NCBI GenBank assembly: GCA_016808115.1
Contig: JAEQBH010000034.1
Coordinates: forward strand, 992,001-1,056,000
Direction: 5' to 3'
DNA: 64,000 bases
Source: Tetrastigma voinierianum
Taxonomy: Eukaryota > Streptophyta > Magnoliopsida > Vitales > Vitaceae
A program made the position numbers and the translations under genes. Below are positions 23,601 through 33,008 of the stretch, piece after piece. The notes under the pieces were generated by a model, which did not search any database, had not been told where the DNA came from, and saw only the letters and a list, made by a program, of their open reading frames with translations. Each line of letters starts with the position of its first letter. The stretch's first letter is position 1.

Positions 23601-23739
23601 AAAACAAATTACTCTAACTTTAAAGTAGTAAAATTACCTCATTACTACTAAAATGCATCTTGCAATCAAGTGAAAATTCTTGTAAAGGGCTGCATTATGA
23701 TCAAAATTCATGCAAAATAAAATGCATATCATAATGTCG

Positions 23740-23882
23740 GATTTTGAATCCAGGTTTCAAGTGAAATTAAGTTTCCAGTCAGGATATATTCTATTTCTGG
23801 GATATCACAAATCTGGTTATAACAAATCCAATCCGGTTTTGATATCCAGGGATATTATCGTAGTCCGGTTGTTAAATCCGGT
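23740..23882. repeat. Subterminal ATCC(A/G)G / GATATCC motif cluster of the MULE
   Basis: Short imperfect repeats of ATCCGG, ATCCAGG and GGATAT(C) recur 5' of the transposase gene and pick up again right of the solo LTR at about 26,125-26,190. The cluster is thus one region split by the LTR. Unit 2 has it at about 55,610-55,745 and 58,009-58,075. Confidence 0.6.
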
Positions 23883-26122
23883 TGTGGAAATGTCTTGACT
23901 ACCGTCGACTGCGGAATCTGAGAGTGGATGTCGAGGTTGCAGGCGCGCCCGAGAAAATCGAAGTGATCTCCTTTATGCAGGGGGCTCTACCAAAATACAA
24001 AACTTGCATATACACACACGTTTGTCCCAAACGGTCAATATATGCAATGTCCCGAAACCACTTGGGCCCATAAACTAATACTCGTAAAAACAAATATCAA
24101 ACTATTTATCGATTTTATCTCGATAATTCAATAATTGAGTTACACTTTACCTTACAAACATATATTAACATCCTACAAGTCTAATACATGTTATATCCAA
24201 AAACCATCAAAATCATGTATTGGCTTCTTCAAAATGAATTGTCTTCTCGAGCGTTCCTTGTACCTGAAAAATATAATTAAATGACAGAGGTGAGAAATTT
24301 AAAAGCCAGTAGTGGAATCACCTAAATAGATTCTTCTCGCGAACACAAGTGCGTATGCAATGCTCCAAAAAGTAAACACACACACTCAAGTAAATACATA
24401 ATCCTGCTTGAATGTCCTACATGATCACCCCATGTCGAGTCCTCACCGACTCACTCACACTTACCCCTAAGCCATGTATGAGAAAATAATCATTCAAAAC
24501 AAAACTTTGTTCTTGAAAATATACTACGAAATATTCGGTACAAATATGGGATTACCCTCAGGGTGAATTGGTTGGTAGGCTTTCGAAGCGATCACGCTGG
24601 TCCTCATCCGAAATGATACATTTATCTCCCAACCCAATTCTCGAATATCATCTGTGAAAATTCTTCGCAACCATATCTGTTTCTAGAAAATACCTTATCA
24701 AGTACACTCGATTCTAGTTACCCGGTGCATATGAAAATGCAGTATACCATTTTCAAAATAATTTCTGCTGATATGTCGATATGCATATTTTCAATCCAAC
24801 TACAATTACACGCATGTAATTCCAGCATCAATCATCACCCGATTTAGCTCAATTGGGCAAATCCATAATCATCTCCGTGGCTTACAGTACAATTTAATTC
24901 CAAGTAGTTGCGTCATTGTACTAACACATTACAATAATGTCTTAACCTATCTATTTCCACACATACCGTATTCCACATCAACAGTGCAAATGCAAAACAA
25001 ATGGACATTTTATGGTCCGTTAACACAAGTGGGACTATTTTACGATCCCAACGAGTATCAAGTGGGAATTTGTCTGGCGACCCACACTTCTACCTCCCGG
25101 TTCCTCTTGGTGGAACCGATTTCTATTCCCATTTCCAGTCTCCTACTCACCAAAATAGAATTTAATGCATAAATTCCTACTGCTTGACCCACGATAGTTT
25201 GGAGTTCACGGATGTCAAAAAGTCTAAAAATTCACAGTCGGTCCATGTTTTGGGACCGATCTCTGACACATTCGGCCTTTGTATATCAATACATGATTTA
25301 AAGCAATTTTTATGAATTTAAAACACCCGACGACCATGCTTGACCTTTGTTTCACCATTGAGTTTCAATAAATTCAAACAATTAGGTCCCAAGGTTTTGG
25401 GACCGATCAAAAGGCCCCTCACGGCCTCAAACCAACCGAAACATCGAAAAACACTTAAAATGGGAATAAAACACAAGTAGGGAGAAACCCCTACCACACG
25501 GAATTTGTCAAAAACTCTTAAAACCGGAGTCCACGCGTCGTCTCGCCAGCGTACAGAGCATTCATCTTGCTCTGAAGTCGAAATCTAACGGTCAGGTGCC
25601 GGGATCTTAGAGAGAAGGAAGACTCTCTCTCACTAAAATTTCTCCATTTTCGATTCTGCAAGAAAATCCCTAGCTTTCACGTTTTTGGCCTTGGTTTAAT
25701 GAAGGAGATGCATTTCTTGTTTTCTTTATTTTTGTCAAATGCTTGTGAGCTTAAATCAAACTTAAAAAATGCCTCACCCATGTCGCCCGTTTTAAAGTTT
25801 GATATTCGACACTATCTCGACCGTCCATTTCATAATTTCTCTACTCAAGTACCACTTATGATGCAGCGTCATGTTATATGTGGCTTTCTTCACATGAAAC
25901 CATTTCTGACACGGCTTGCGATGCCTCGAAAAGCGATGTCAACTCGGTATCTCGGAAAATTGAGTACATGCTAGCAGATTTCGCGAGACGATTCCAACGG
26001 TGAAATCCGTTTGTCATCCGAGATCTAGAGAATTAATTATGGATTTTTAGCGAAATTACAATTTTATATGTCCCGAGTACGATTTTGCCATTTTTCGAGA
26101 AAATTGGAATTTCTGGGTCTTC
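23883..26122 (+). mobile_element. Solo LTR, gypsy-type, inside the MULE (unit 1)
   Basis: The start TGTGGAAATGTCTTGACTACC and end TTGGAATTTCTGGGTCTT match the ends of the solo LTR at 1,157-3,131. Internal landmarks also recur in order, such as 'gggggctctaccaaaatac', 'gagtcctcaccgactc' and 'gtcatccgagatctagagaattaat'. In unit 2 the end is the cleaner GGGTCTTACA (58,008). It belongs to the same family but is clearly diverged from the first solo LTR. A target duplication could not be recognised. Confidence 0.75.
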
Positions 26123-26482
26123 TGGTATATTCAGTTCAATATCCGAGAATATGATATCAGATTTTCGAATCCGGATTAAGTACATTTCGCGAAAAAAAAA
26201 AGCGAGCGCAGATATTATAAAAACGCCGTCTTCCTTATTTGTTTTAAATCTAATTTCCAGCGTCGTTACCATTTATTTTTCGACTCAGTTCTACGTGATT
26301 ACCGGCTATTTTTTCAAGCGAAGGCCACTTAGGAGGAAGAAGGGAGTTGGGGTGCATAGAGAGGTGAAGAAGAAGAAGAAAGAAATAGAAAAAATAGGTT
26401 TAAGGGTAAATTTGTATTTTCCTCTATGGATATTTTTAATGGGGTGTATAGAAAAATAAATGGAGTGTAAATAGAATTTCTC

Positions 26483-26870
26483 TAACATCATCAGAGAACA
26501 TCTTCTCAGACTGTTTCTTCATAAGCTGATGGAGATCACGTCCAGGACAGTAATCAATCGCGTAACCAACGATTCTGTCCGTACACACAGTCCATGTGAA
26601 GCCTGGGAAGAAGAGGATGCCGAAATCGCCTCAACGCCTCTTGTTCGAAGCATATCCTCCTGTAAGTTGTAACCACTCTCTCTATCATCATCACCACTAT
26701 CCTTACCATTGTCTTTGCTCTTCCTCTCCACAAGTTTCCTGGAAATGGCCTTCAAAGCGAGACGCTCCTCCCACGCCTCCGCCTCCGCCTCCGCCTCCAC
26801 CGAAGCACGCCCCCTTGGCGCCTTGGCCGAGGAGCAGGTCGATCATGGGAGCACCGGCATGGTCGATCAT
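26483..26870 (-). pseudogene. OXI1-like: OXI1-like kinase, exon 1 (N-lobe, unit 1)
   Basis: A candidate ATG at 26,870-26,868 is followed by LLLGQGAKGACF (glycine-rich loop), a GGA-repeat stretch, then RLALKAISRKLVERKSK with the ATP-binding Lys in ALK. A KDNGKDSGDDDRE acidic linker, FRHPLL-like (shifted frame), CTDRIVGYAIDYCPGRDLHQ and KKQSEKMFSDDV follow, and the MULE insertion comes right after this. Typical OXI1-type kinases have about 15-20 residues before the glycine loop, so the start is plausible but not certain; in unit 2 this ATG is not preserved. Two or more frame changes are needed. Confidence 0.85.
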
Positions 26871-27034
26871 AATGCAGAAGAAAACGGAACAAAAGTAACT
26901 AGTGCTGTGACAGAGTTTTTGTAGCAGACGTAGAAGGAGAGAGGACAGCGAGAGTTATGGTTTCTTTATTTAGGGAAAATGTGAAAAAGAAAACCGTATT
27001 TACCCGATATCTCATTTTATAACTTATAACTCCG
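26871..27034 (-). other. Putative kinase promoter/5' leader (unit 1)
   Basis: This is the sequence just upstream of the kinase exon 1 on the minus strand. It has purine-rich stretches (plus strand 'aaggagagaggacagcgagag') but no unambiguous TATA box was found. The MITE-like element follows. Confidence 0.3.
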
Positions 27035-27400
27035 ATATCTCACTTAGAAAAATTTCAATGGGAGTTATCAAAAATGAAGTCCCAAATACCATTTTACAAA
27101 TCATTAATGATCATTTTGTGTTTCATGCGAGTGTTTTTCTTTCACAAGTAGTGGAATCTTGGAAATGGGGTGTCGTTTAATGATTTAATATTTTTTATTA
27201 AAAATATAATTAAAACTTCCGATATGGGGATGTTAAATATATGTTATTAGGAGGAATAATGATCATTGGCATTTATTTTGTGCCGATTCTATAGAGATTA
27301 GAATATGCAATGCTCGAAGTCTTTGATGTCATTTTGCAATAACTATCTCACTTAAAACAGAGCTGAATTTTTATCGTTAAAATTATCATTTTGTGATTAT
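27035..27400. mobile_element. Possible MITE related to the Harbinger element
   Basis: The left part, 'tttcaatgggagttatcaaa', followed by 'gtcccaaataccattt', and an internal 'tttaatgatttaatatttt' resemble the ends of the Harbinger element at 8,800 ('gtgccaaatgccatttg', 'tttaataattaaatg'). Right terminus and target duplication were not resolved. Unit 2 has the match at about 58,930-59,290. Confidence 0.4.
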
Positions 27401-28436
27401 GGGGATGACCGCTTTTGATAACAGCTCTTCGTTTAGGTTCTTTCTTACATATAACTTTTTTTCTATAACCCAAATTAATCGTACTCATTCAGACCGTTAA
27501 AATAGTCAAACTTACATGACGTTCACATTATAAATTACAAAATGGTCAACGCCAACGTCATTTAATATAATTATAGTTTAGTCGTTTAATGGTTTGAATT
27601 ACGATAGATGTCATTATAGAGTAAACTAAAAGCCTCATGGGCTAGAAAAAAATTCCATGTATAAATGGGGATACAACAAGGTTTTTTTTTCATATTTTCA
27701 ATTTTATTTTCGGGGTTTTTCTTTTCACATTTTTCCATTTTATTTTTCTTTTTTCTTGGGAAGCGTTTCAGGGTTTGGAGGGCTGTGATGGGTGGGTGAC
27801 GTGTAAAACTATGGATGGTGCCACGTATGATAGGGTCTCATCCGACTATTGACCGACATGCCAGATCAGACCAGGCCATGGACCAAATCCATGGTCCAAG
27901 ATTTAAAATCAATTGTTTTTTTAATTTTAACCCCTTCCTTATAGTTTAAAATTTAATACATCAACTAAGCTACACCTTTATTAAATTATTATAATAAACT
28001 TTTAATAAAATATATATTATAAATAAAATTACATTATATATTTAAAAAAAAACTACTTAGGAATTAAGAAATAACAAAAGACAAGAGACAAGCTTATCAG
28101 GATAAGCGGCGAAATAAAGCAAAACGACCCTATCCTCCACAAATAAGCGGGCTCGAGATTGGAATTAAATGCTGATCTTTGGGCCCGAGTGGAGCTTTTA
28201 AAGACCCCTAAATTTTATCTCAATAGGGAACTCTATGACTTTTGATACTTAGGGACAGAAAATATATAAAACGTGAATGAATCGTATTAGCTATCATAAG
28301 CCTGTAACAATAATGTAAAATGGAGCTTATGGTCCTCGATCTACTAAACTTAATTTTCATTTGGGAAATTAAAGTTTTTCATTTAGGGCTTGTGTGAACT
28401 TAATTTTTTCTTTTACATTGTCACAAATTACCAATG
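27401..28436. other. Non-coding spacer, unit 1
   Basis: AT-rich with T runs near 27,680. Nothing coding was recognised. A 60-base stretch at about 27,868-27,920 ('ccaggccatggaccaaatccatggtcc') contains a CCATGGACC / GGTCCATGG-type short inverted repeat. Positions 28,200-28,345 are nearly identical in unit 2 (60,080-60,240). Confidence 0.4.
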
Positions 28437-28625
28437 TTCTTAGAAATTGAGAAACTCTAGAAATCGAAAGTTTTGAAAATTATAATATTCTAGAAATTGA
28501 TAGATTATAGAAATGAGGAAGTTCTAGAAATTCGCAACTTATGGAAATTTAAGGATTTTAGAAACTAGAAAATTCAAGAAGTTGAGAAATTTTCGAATTT
28601 GGAAAATTGGGAAATTGAGACATTT
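28437..28625. repeat. Degenerate TCTAGAAATTGA purine-rich repeat
   Basis: About ten imperfect repeats of (T)CTAGAAATTGA(GAA) with a spacing of 15-25 bases. The plus strand is purine-rich. Unit 2 has it at about 60,333-60,545. Confidence 0.75.
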
Positions 28626-29099
28626 AAAGTGATAAATTTAAATTTTGAAAATTTAGAGTGGAACTTTAATTATTTAGAAGGAAAAAAAAAAAAAGGAATG
28701 TAATTATTAAAAATAATAATAAAAAGCACATAAAAGTGATAGGTGGAATTGAAAATTTGAGATGAAATAAATTAAAAATAAATAAATAACAAAATATTTT
28801 AAGTTTATTAGATGAAAATTTGCAAAAAATTGAGAATAAAATTGTATTTTATTTATTCTAACCTATTTGAAGGAGTGATGTTTAGATTAATTTTAAGTGG
28901 AAAATGAGAAATTTGGACCAATTGTTGAGACGTAAGACTGTAAGAGCATTGAGCTTCTATAGCTAATGATTTATGCAATGATGTGACCATTCGGAGAATA
29001 GAATATATATATTTTAATTTGAGAAACATTGTTTTAGATAACTTTGTTATTTTTTAACAAAATTATGTAATTAAAAGAAAATATTTTACTTTATTATAA

Positions 29100-29760
29100 A
29101 TTTAAATTTATTTATAGTTATTTAAATTTAGTAAAGTATATTAACCTAATGTTGGATTATAATTTAAAGTTTTTAATAAATTTAATTATGTGTTTTATTA
29201 AATGTTATTAATTTTTGAATCAATAAAATTATTTATCTTTAAAAAAAAAACTCATCTTTAAAAACTCCTTTGAAAAACCTTTAACAAAACTCAATTTTAA
29301 TTCGTGTTAATCCACAAGTTAGTTTAAAGAAGGATTTAAAACTTTATGGAAATTACTAGAATTTGAATTATCTTATAAAGTTTTTAACAAATTTGATTCT
29401 ATGTTTCTATTAAATGTATTGTTAATTTGAATCAATAAATTTTTATTTTTCAATAAAATTATTTATCTTTAAAAAAAAGCTTATCTTTAAGGAAACTACT
29501 TTCACAAAAAAACCTTTAAGGAACTCATTTCATTTTATTTTATTTTTTTAATTCATGTTAATCCACAAGTTATTTTAAAAATGGATTTATAAACTTTATG
29601 GAAATTACTAGATTTTGCATTATCCTGTAAAGTTTTTAACAAATTTGATTATATGTTTTTATTAATTGTATTATTAATTTGAATCAATAAAATTATTTAT
29701 TTTCAATAAAATTATTTATCTTTTCAAAAAAATCTTACATCTTTAAAAACTACTTTCCAC
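29100..29760. repeat. Tandem ~210-250-bp repeats upstream of the DUF295 gene (about three copies)
   Basis: Units begin near 29,175, 29,385 and 29,637, each with 'tttttaacaaatttgatt', 'gaatcaataaaattatttatctttaaaaaaa', 'aaactactttcacaaaa' and 'gttaatccacaagtta' in order. The array is AT-rich. It is repeated in unit 2 at about 61,090-61,640. Confidence 0.8.
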
Positions 29761-29912
29761 AAAAGCGGGAATTTGGTATACTTTAAAATTTTTCTTTTTA
29801 AATGTATTTAAAAAAACCAGTTTGCGAAGATAATTTGATATTTTTTATTCTTTCTAATTACCTCATATATTAGAATCACAGCAAAGCCAAAACGAAGAAG
29901 ATAGACTACAAG

Positions 29913-30871
29913 ATGGTAGATGATGTCGTCATCATCAGCAAATTGGATCTTCTCAGAATATGTGAAGCCATGAACAACAGCTGGGATCTGGATGAGGTTT
30001 GTTCTATATTACAATAATAAACTACCACTCTTTGATAAACTTCCATGGCTTTTCAATCGTACCATATGCTCTCTCTCCGACGACCCTTACCTCAAACTAC
30101 ACTATTTCACACAAAAATCAAAGGGATCCTCACACACGCCTGAAGGAAGAGATCAGTTCCTTGCTATAGCCTCTGCTTCAAGGCATGGTTGGATACTTTT
30201 CCACGACAAGACCACATAAGCAATGATTAAACCGAAAAAGTTATCGATTCACAATTATTCATGTGAGTATTACGTTTACAATCCTCGCACAAACGCCGTC
30301 ATATCATTGCCTAGACTAAATTTGCCACAGCATCATGGGTATTATTTTCTACACTTGGCCACCTTCTCCTCCGATCCAACTTCCCCTGACTGCTTAGAGT
30401 TCTATGTGCCCTACCGTATCTTTTAGCATTTTTCATTTCTTCATCAACACATATTCAATTAAAGATACAAAATGGGAGACTGATAAATTTCATTGTCCTT
30501 ACCCACGTTCAATCGTTACTCCTTTTATGGCATACATGGATAGACATTTTTACTTTTACAGTGGAGAGGGAACTTTGGTATGCTTCGATATTTTCCACAA
30601 ATCGTGGAGCATGCTGCTTTCGAAACAACTTTCCTTGTGGAGTATTGAAATGAATTTGGAGCAATGGGCATATTACTTTGTTGCATATGGTGGCCATGTG
30701 CATGTAGTTTATCTCATAGAAAAAAAGGTTGTTGATAGGACGCCTGAATGCGATATATTCAGGTTTGATTGGATGGAATCCGATTGGAAGAAGATGGAGA
30801 GCTTGGAAGGTGGAGCAATATTTCTTGGGAACCCTATCTTTGGGGTTCCTTCGCTGAGTTTCAGCAAGTAA
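29913..30871 (+). pseudogene. DUF295 (KIB-type, F-box associated) gene remnant, unit 1
   Basis: Translation in shifting frames gives the succession seen in plant DUF295/KIB1-4 beta-propeller proteins: KLPLFDKLPWLFNRT, (S)DDPYLKLHYF, ASASRHGWILF, YVYNPRTNAVISLPRL, HCPYPRSIVTPFMAYMD, FYSGEGTLVCFD, then EKKVVDRTPECDIFRFDWME, SDWKKMESLEGGAIFLG and an end FGVPSLSFSK with a stop at 30,869-30,871. The cleanest stretch is 30,404-30,871. The N-terminal F-box was not found; the ATG at 29,913 leads to a frame that soon stops. DUF295 F-box proteins are large, fast-evolving plant families; the function of this one is unknown. At least two frameshifts or stops occur between 29,990 and 30,430. Confidence 0.8.
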
Positions 30872-30885
30872 TAGGAAAGAAGAAA

Positions 30886-31797
30886 CAAAAATGATTACAA
30901 ATAGGGTGTACTACTCTTCTTCTCACACATCAAGCCCTGTTCCTTGGTGTATGGGTCGACAGGATCATAGCATATTACATTGTATTAATTTAATTTCTTT
31001 TAGTAGATTCGTTTGAAACCGATTAATAGTCAACTAATGATATTGATTATTTTGATCTCGATTTAATTTGGTTTGATTGTGGTTTAGCCCTTTGGCGAAA
31101 CATTGATAAAAAAGCACAAAACATTAGTTGAAACCAAAACCATTGACACTACAATTGGCCGCCAATGGTGACCATTCTTAATCACAGCTAGCTCATGAGA
31201 TGAAGTTTTATCGCACTTATAAACTAAATGCATGCACTTTCATGTCGATGTGGGATAACCCGTGATCCTCCTCACATTGGGCCTTGGCTCGGAGGAATGA
31301 CAACCTGGTTTCTCCCAGTGGGCCGAGACTTGCGGCGATAACACGAAGAACACGTCACAGGTGTTAGGTGATTTTAGGCCTTCGATCCCAAAAGCTAACT
31401 TATGAGGATGAGGTTTCATAGCGACATAAACATCATCAACTCCTTCCACAACCGATGTGGGATAACCCTACAATCATTATATTCTTTTTGTGCTCAAAGT
31501 TACAATTCAATTATTTATTAAGTATTTTTTTAACTTGACTAAGCGTTTTAAAAATGATTGCAAATAGGGTGTAATATATTTCTTCCCACACATCCAAACC
31601 ATGTTCCTTGGTGTACGGGTCGATAGATCATATGCATATTACATTATAGTAATTTAATTTCAATAATTTTAGTAGATTCGTTGAAACCAGTGTTGTCAAC
31701 CAATGATTTGATCATTTCAATCTTGATTTAATATGATTCGATCTTCGATTTGGCCTTTCACTCAAACATTGATTGAAACCAAAACCATTGACACTTT
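30886..31797. repeat. Direct repeat pair (~250 bp, ~665-bp spacing) downstream of the DUF295 gene
   Basis: The segments 30,886-31,137 and 31,551-31,797 are alike ('aatgattacaaatagggtgta', 'ccttggtgta(t/c)gggtcga', 'ttgaaaccaaaaccattgacact'). Between them, 31,470-31,550 resembles positions about 10-90 and 31,830-31,910, i.e. the start of each big unit. This is a small-scale duplication at the unit junction. Confidence 0.8.
31246..31470. mobile_element. ~220-bp segment bounded by GATGTGGGATAACC direct repeats
   Basis: The string GATGTGGGATAACCC occurs at 31,246 and 31,453. The enclosed sequence, read on the minus strand (TTATCCCACATCGGTTGTGG...), resembles the terminal sequence of a common dispersed plant repeat with 'cccacatcgg' ends. 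It might be a partial LTR or a TRIM-like element. The family is not identified. Confidence 0.4.
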
Positions 31798-33008
31798 GTA
31801 GAACTTCTTGAGTAGTACTAGTTTTATTTAAAGTAATCATTCCTTTTTATGTACTCGGAGATTTACAATTTAATTATTTATTAAAATATTTTTTTTAGCC
31901 CCATTGCGCTTTAAATTATTCCTAATTGGAACAAGAATACGGGCCTTTCCTTCTTATATTTTGTATTTTAAAACGTTGAATGCTTTATCATGTATGGTTG
32001 GCATAATAGGCTTTTTTTTTTAAATTTTTTAAAATAATTTATTTTATGAGTGGAATAAAGTACAAACTATTTAGTACGTACAATATATATATATAATTCA
32101 TCCTATTTCATGTAAGGGGGTTTTTTTCTCGATTATTTTAATAAAAATTTTAAATTCGAATTAACTACAAACTATTTTATTTTTAAAATAATTAATTTAA
32201 TATCATATAAATAATTTCATCTCAAGAGTTTTATCCCATTTTTTATATAAAATAAAATCGAAAAAAATAGGAACTATTCATTTTAACTTAATTTAGTAGC
32301 CCCTTCAAAATAACTTAATTTAGCATCTAACTTTAAAAGGAATTTATTTTCATATATTAATAAAAGAGATAATATCGGATTACAAAATAGGCAAACTCAA
32401 ATTTTACATATAGAGGCATATTTTGTTTTTTTTTTCTAAACTACATATAAACGCATATTAAATTAAATGTTTCCATAAAGAAAAAGGGATTATTAAAAAA
32501 AAAAAGATGTTTTCATATAGAAAATCAAATACTCAAATTTGGAAATTATAAAATTTAATAAAAAAAGAATCAAAGCAATTATCATCCTAAAAATTCATGA
32601 AACCAATTTTTATTATAGTCGAATTAAATCGATATCAAAAAAGTTTTGTTCGTATAGATTTTTTATTTGTAGAAGATATAGATCTGATTGGCATCCTAGT
32701 CCAATTAATTTTTCCTAAAAAAGAAGTGATAAAAATCTTTTTAGTTTTTCGATAAAAATAATTATTAAATAACTTTGATAAAAGTATAATTCGTGTTACA
32801 AAAATTTTAGATTAGATGATTTTTTATGCATACTCATCATGGAGCAGAATAAAACGAAATCGTGACAAAGCCACGAGTAGAGCTTATATAACTTTAGTGA
32901 GAAAGCCCAAGAAATCAATGGCACAATAATGAAAATAAAAAGAAAAATATCAAATTTATGTGAATACTTGCATTAAAAAACCACGAGAAAGGAAAACTCT
33001 TATGGTAC

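Larger units (their letters stand above)
13618..26482 (-). mobile_element. Mutator-like element (MULE) with nested retroelements, in kinase exon 1 (unit 1)
   Basis: The element is 12,865 bases long including insertions. Its ends are inverted repeats: GAGAGGTTCTATATACACCCC on the left and, reverse-complemented, GAGAAATTCTATTTACACTCC on the right. A perfect 9-bp direct repeat TAACATCAT flanks it at 13,609-13,617 and 26,483-26,491, the duplication length typical of Mutator. Inside are a minus-strand MULE transposase cut short at its C-terminus, an 8.6-kb LTR element inside that gene, and a solo LTR between the transposase start and the right end. Without the two retroelements the MULE would be only about 2 kb. 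Confidence 0.88.
8614..26870 (-). pseudogene. OXI1-like: OXI1-like AGC2-type Ser/Thr protein kinase, interrupted by nested elements (unit 1)
   Basis: The gene runs right to left in two exons: exon 1 at 26,870-26,483 plus four bases at 13,608-13,605, intron 13,604-13,305, and exon 2 at 13,304-12,844 plus 8,796-8,614. With the insertions ignored, kinase landmarks come in the right order: a glycine-rich loop GQGAKG, LALKAI (ATP-binding lysine), YCPGRDLHQL, DDVIR at the splice site, a DLKPEN catalytic loop, DFDLS (AGC VIII kinases have DFD instead of DFG), a degraded VAPE, then DFFRG and the end. The total of about 345 codons is near the usual 400 or so. AGC2 kinases such as Arabidopsis OXI1 act in oxidative-stress and defence signalling downstream of PDK1. 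Exon frames carry several shifts, some possibly sequencing errors. With a 12.9-kb and a 4.0-kb insertion in coding sequence, the gene is almost certainly dead. Confidence 0.85.
1..30460 (+). repeat. Unit 1 of a ~31.8-kb direct tandem duplication
   Basis: The sequence from position 1 recurs from about 31,827 in the same orientation and feature order. Matching landmarks are the solo LTR end (3,131 / 34,980), the Harbinger ends (8,800 and 12,843 / about 40,677 and 44,682), the Mutator-like element ends (13,618 and 26,482 / 45,432 and 58,353) and the DUF295 gene. The offset stays between about 31,810 and 32,030, so the units are colinear apart from small indels. The unit may begin left of the window. 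It could be a genomic tandem duplication, or two haplotypes joined by an assembler. Confidence 0.93.

Noticed and set aside
26596..26924. Plus-strand proline- and serine-rich frames over the kinase exon 1
   Set aside because: They are antisense shadows of the GGA-repeat glycine stretch of the kinase on the minus strand.
28437..28625. CRISPR-like array of TCTAGAAATT repeats
   Set aside because: Repeats are degenerate, spacing is irregular, there are no unique spacers and the context is a plant genome.
31246..31470. Cassandra-type TRIM with an embedded 5S rRNA promoter
   Set aside because: None of the 5S internal promoter boxes could be found; only the CCCACATCGG-like end is shared with dispersed plant repeats.
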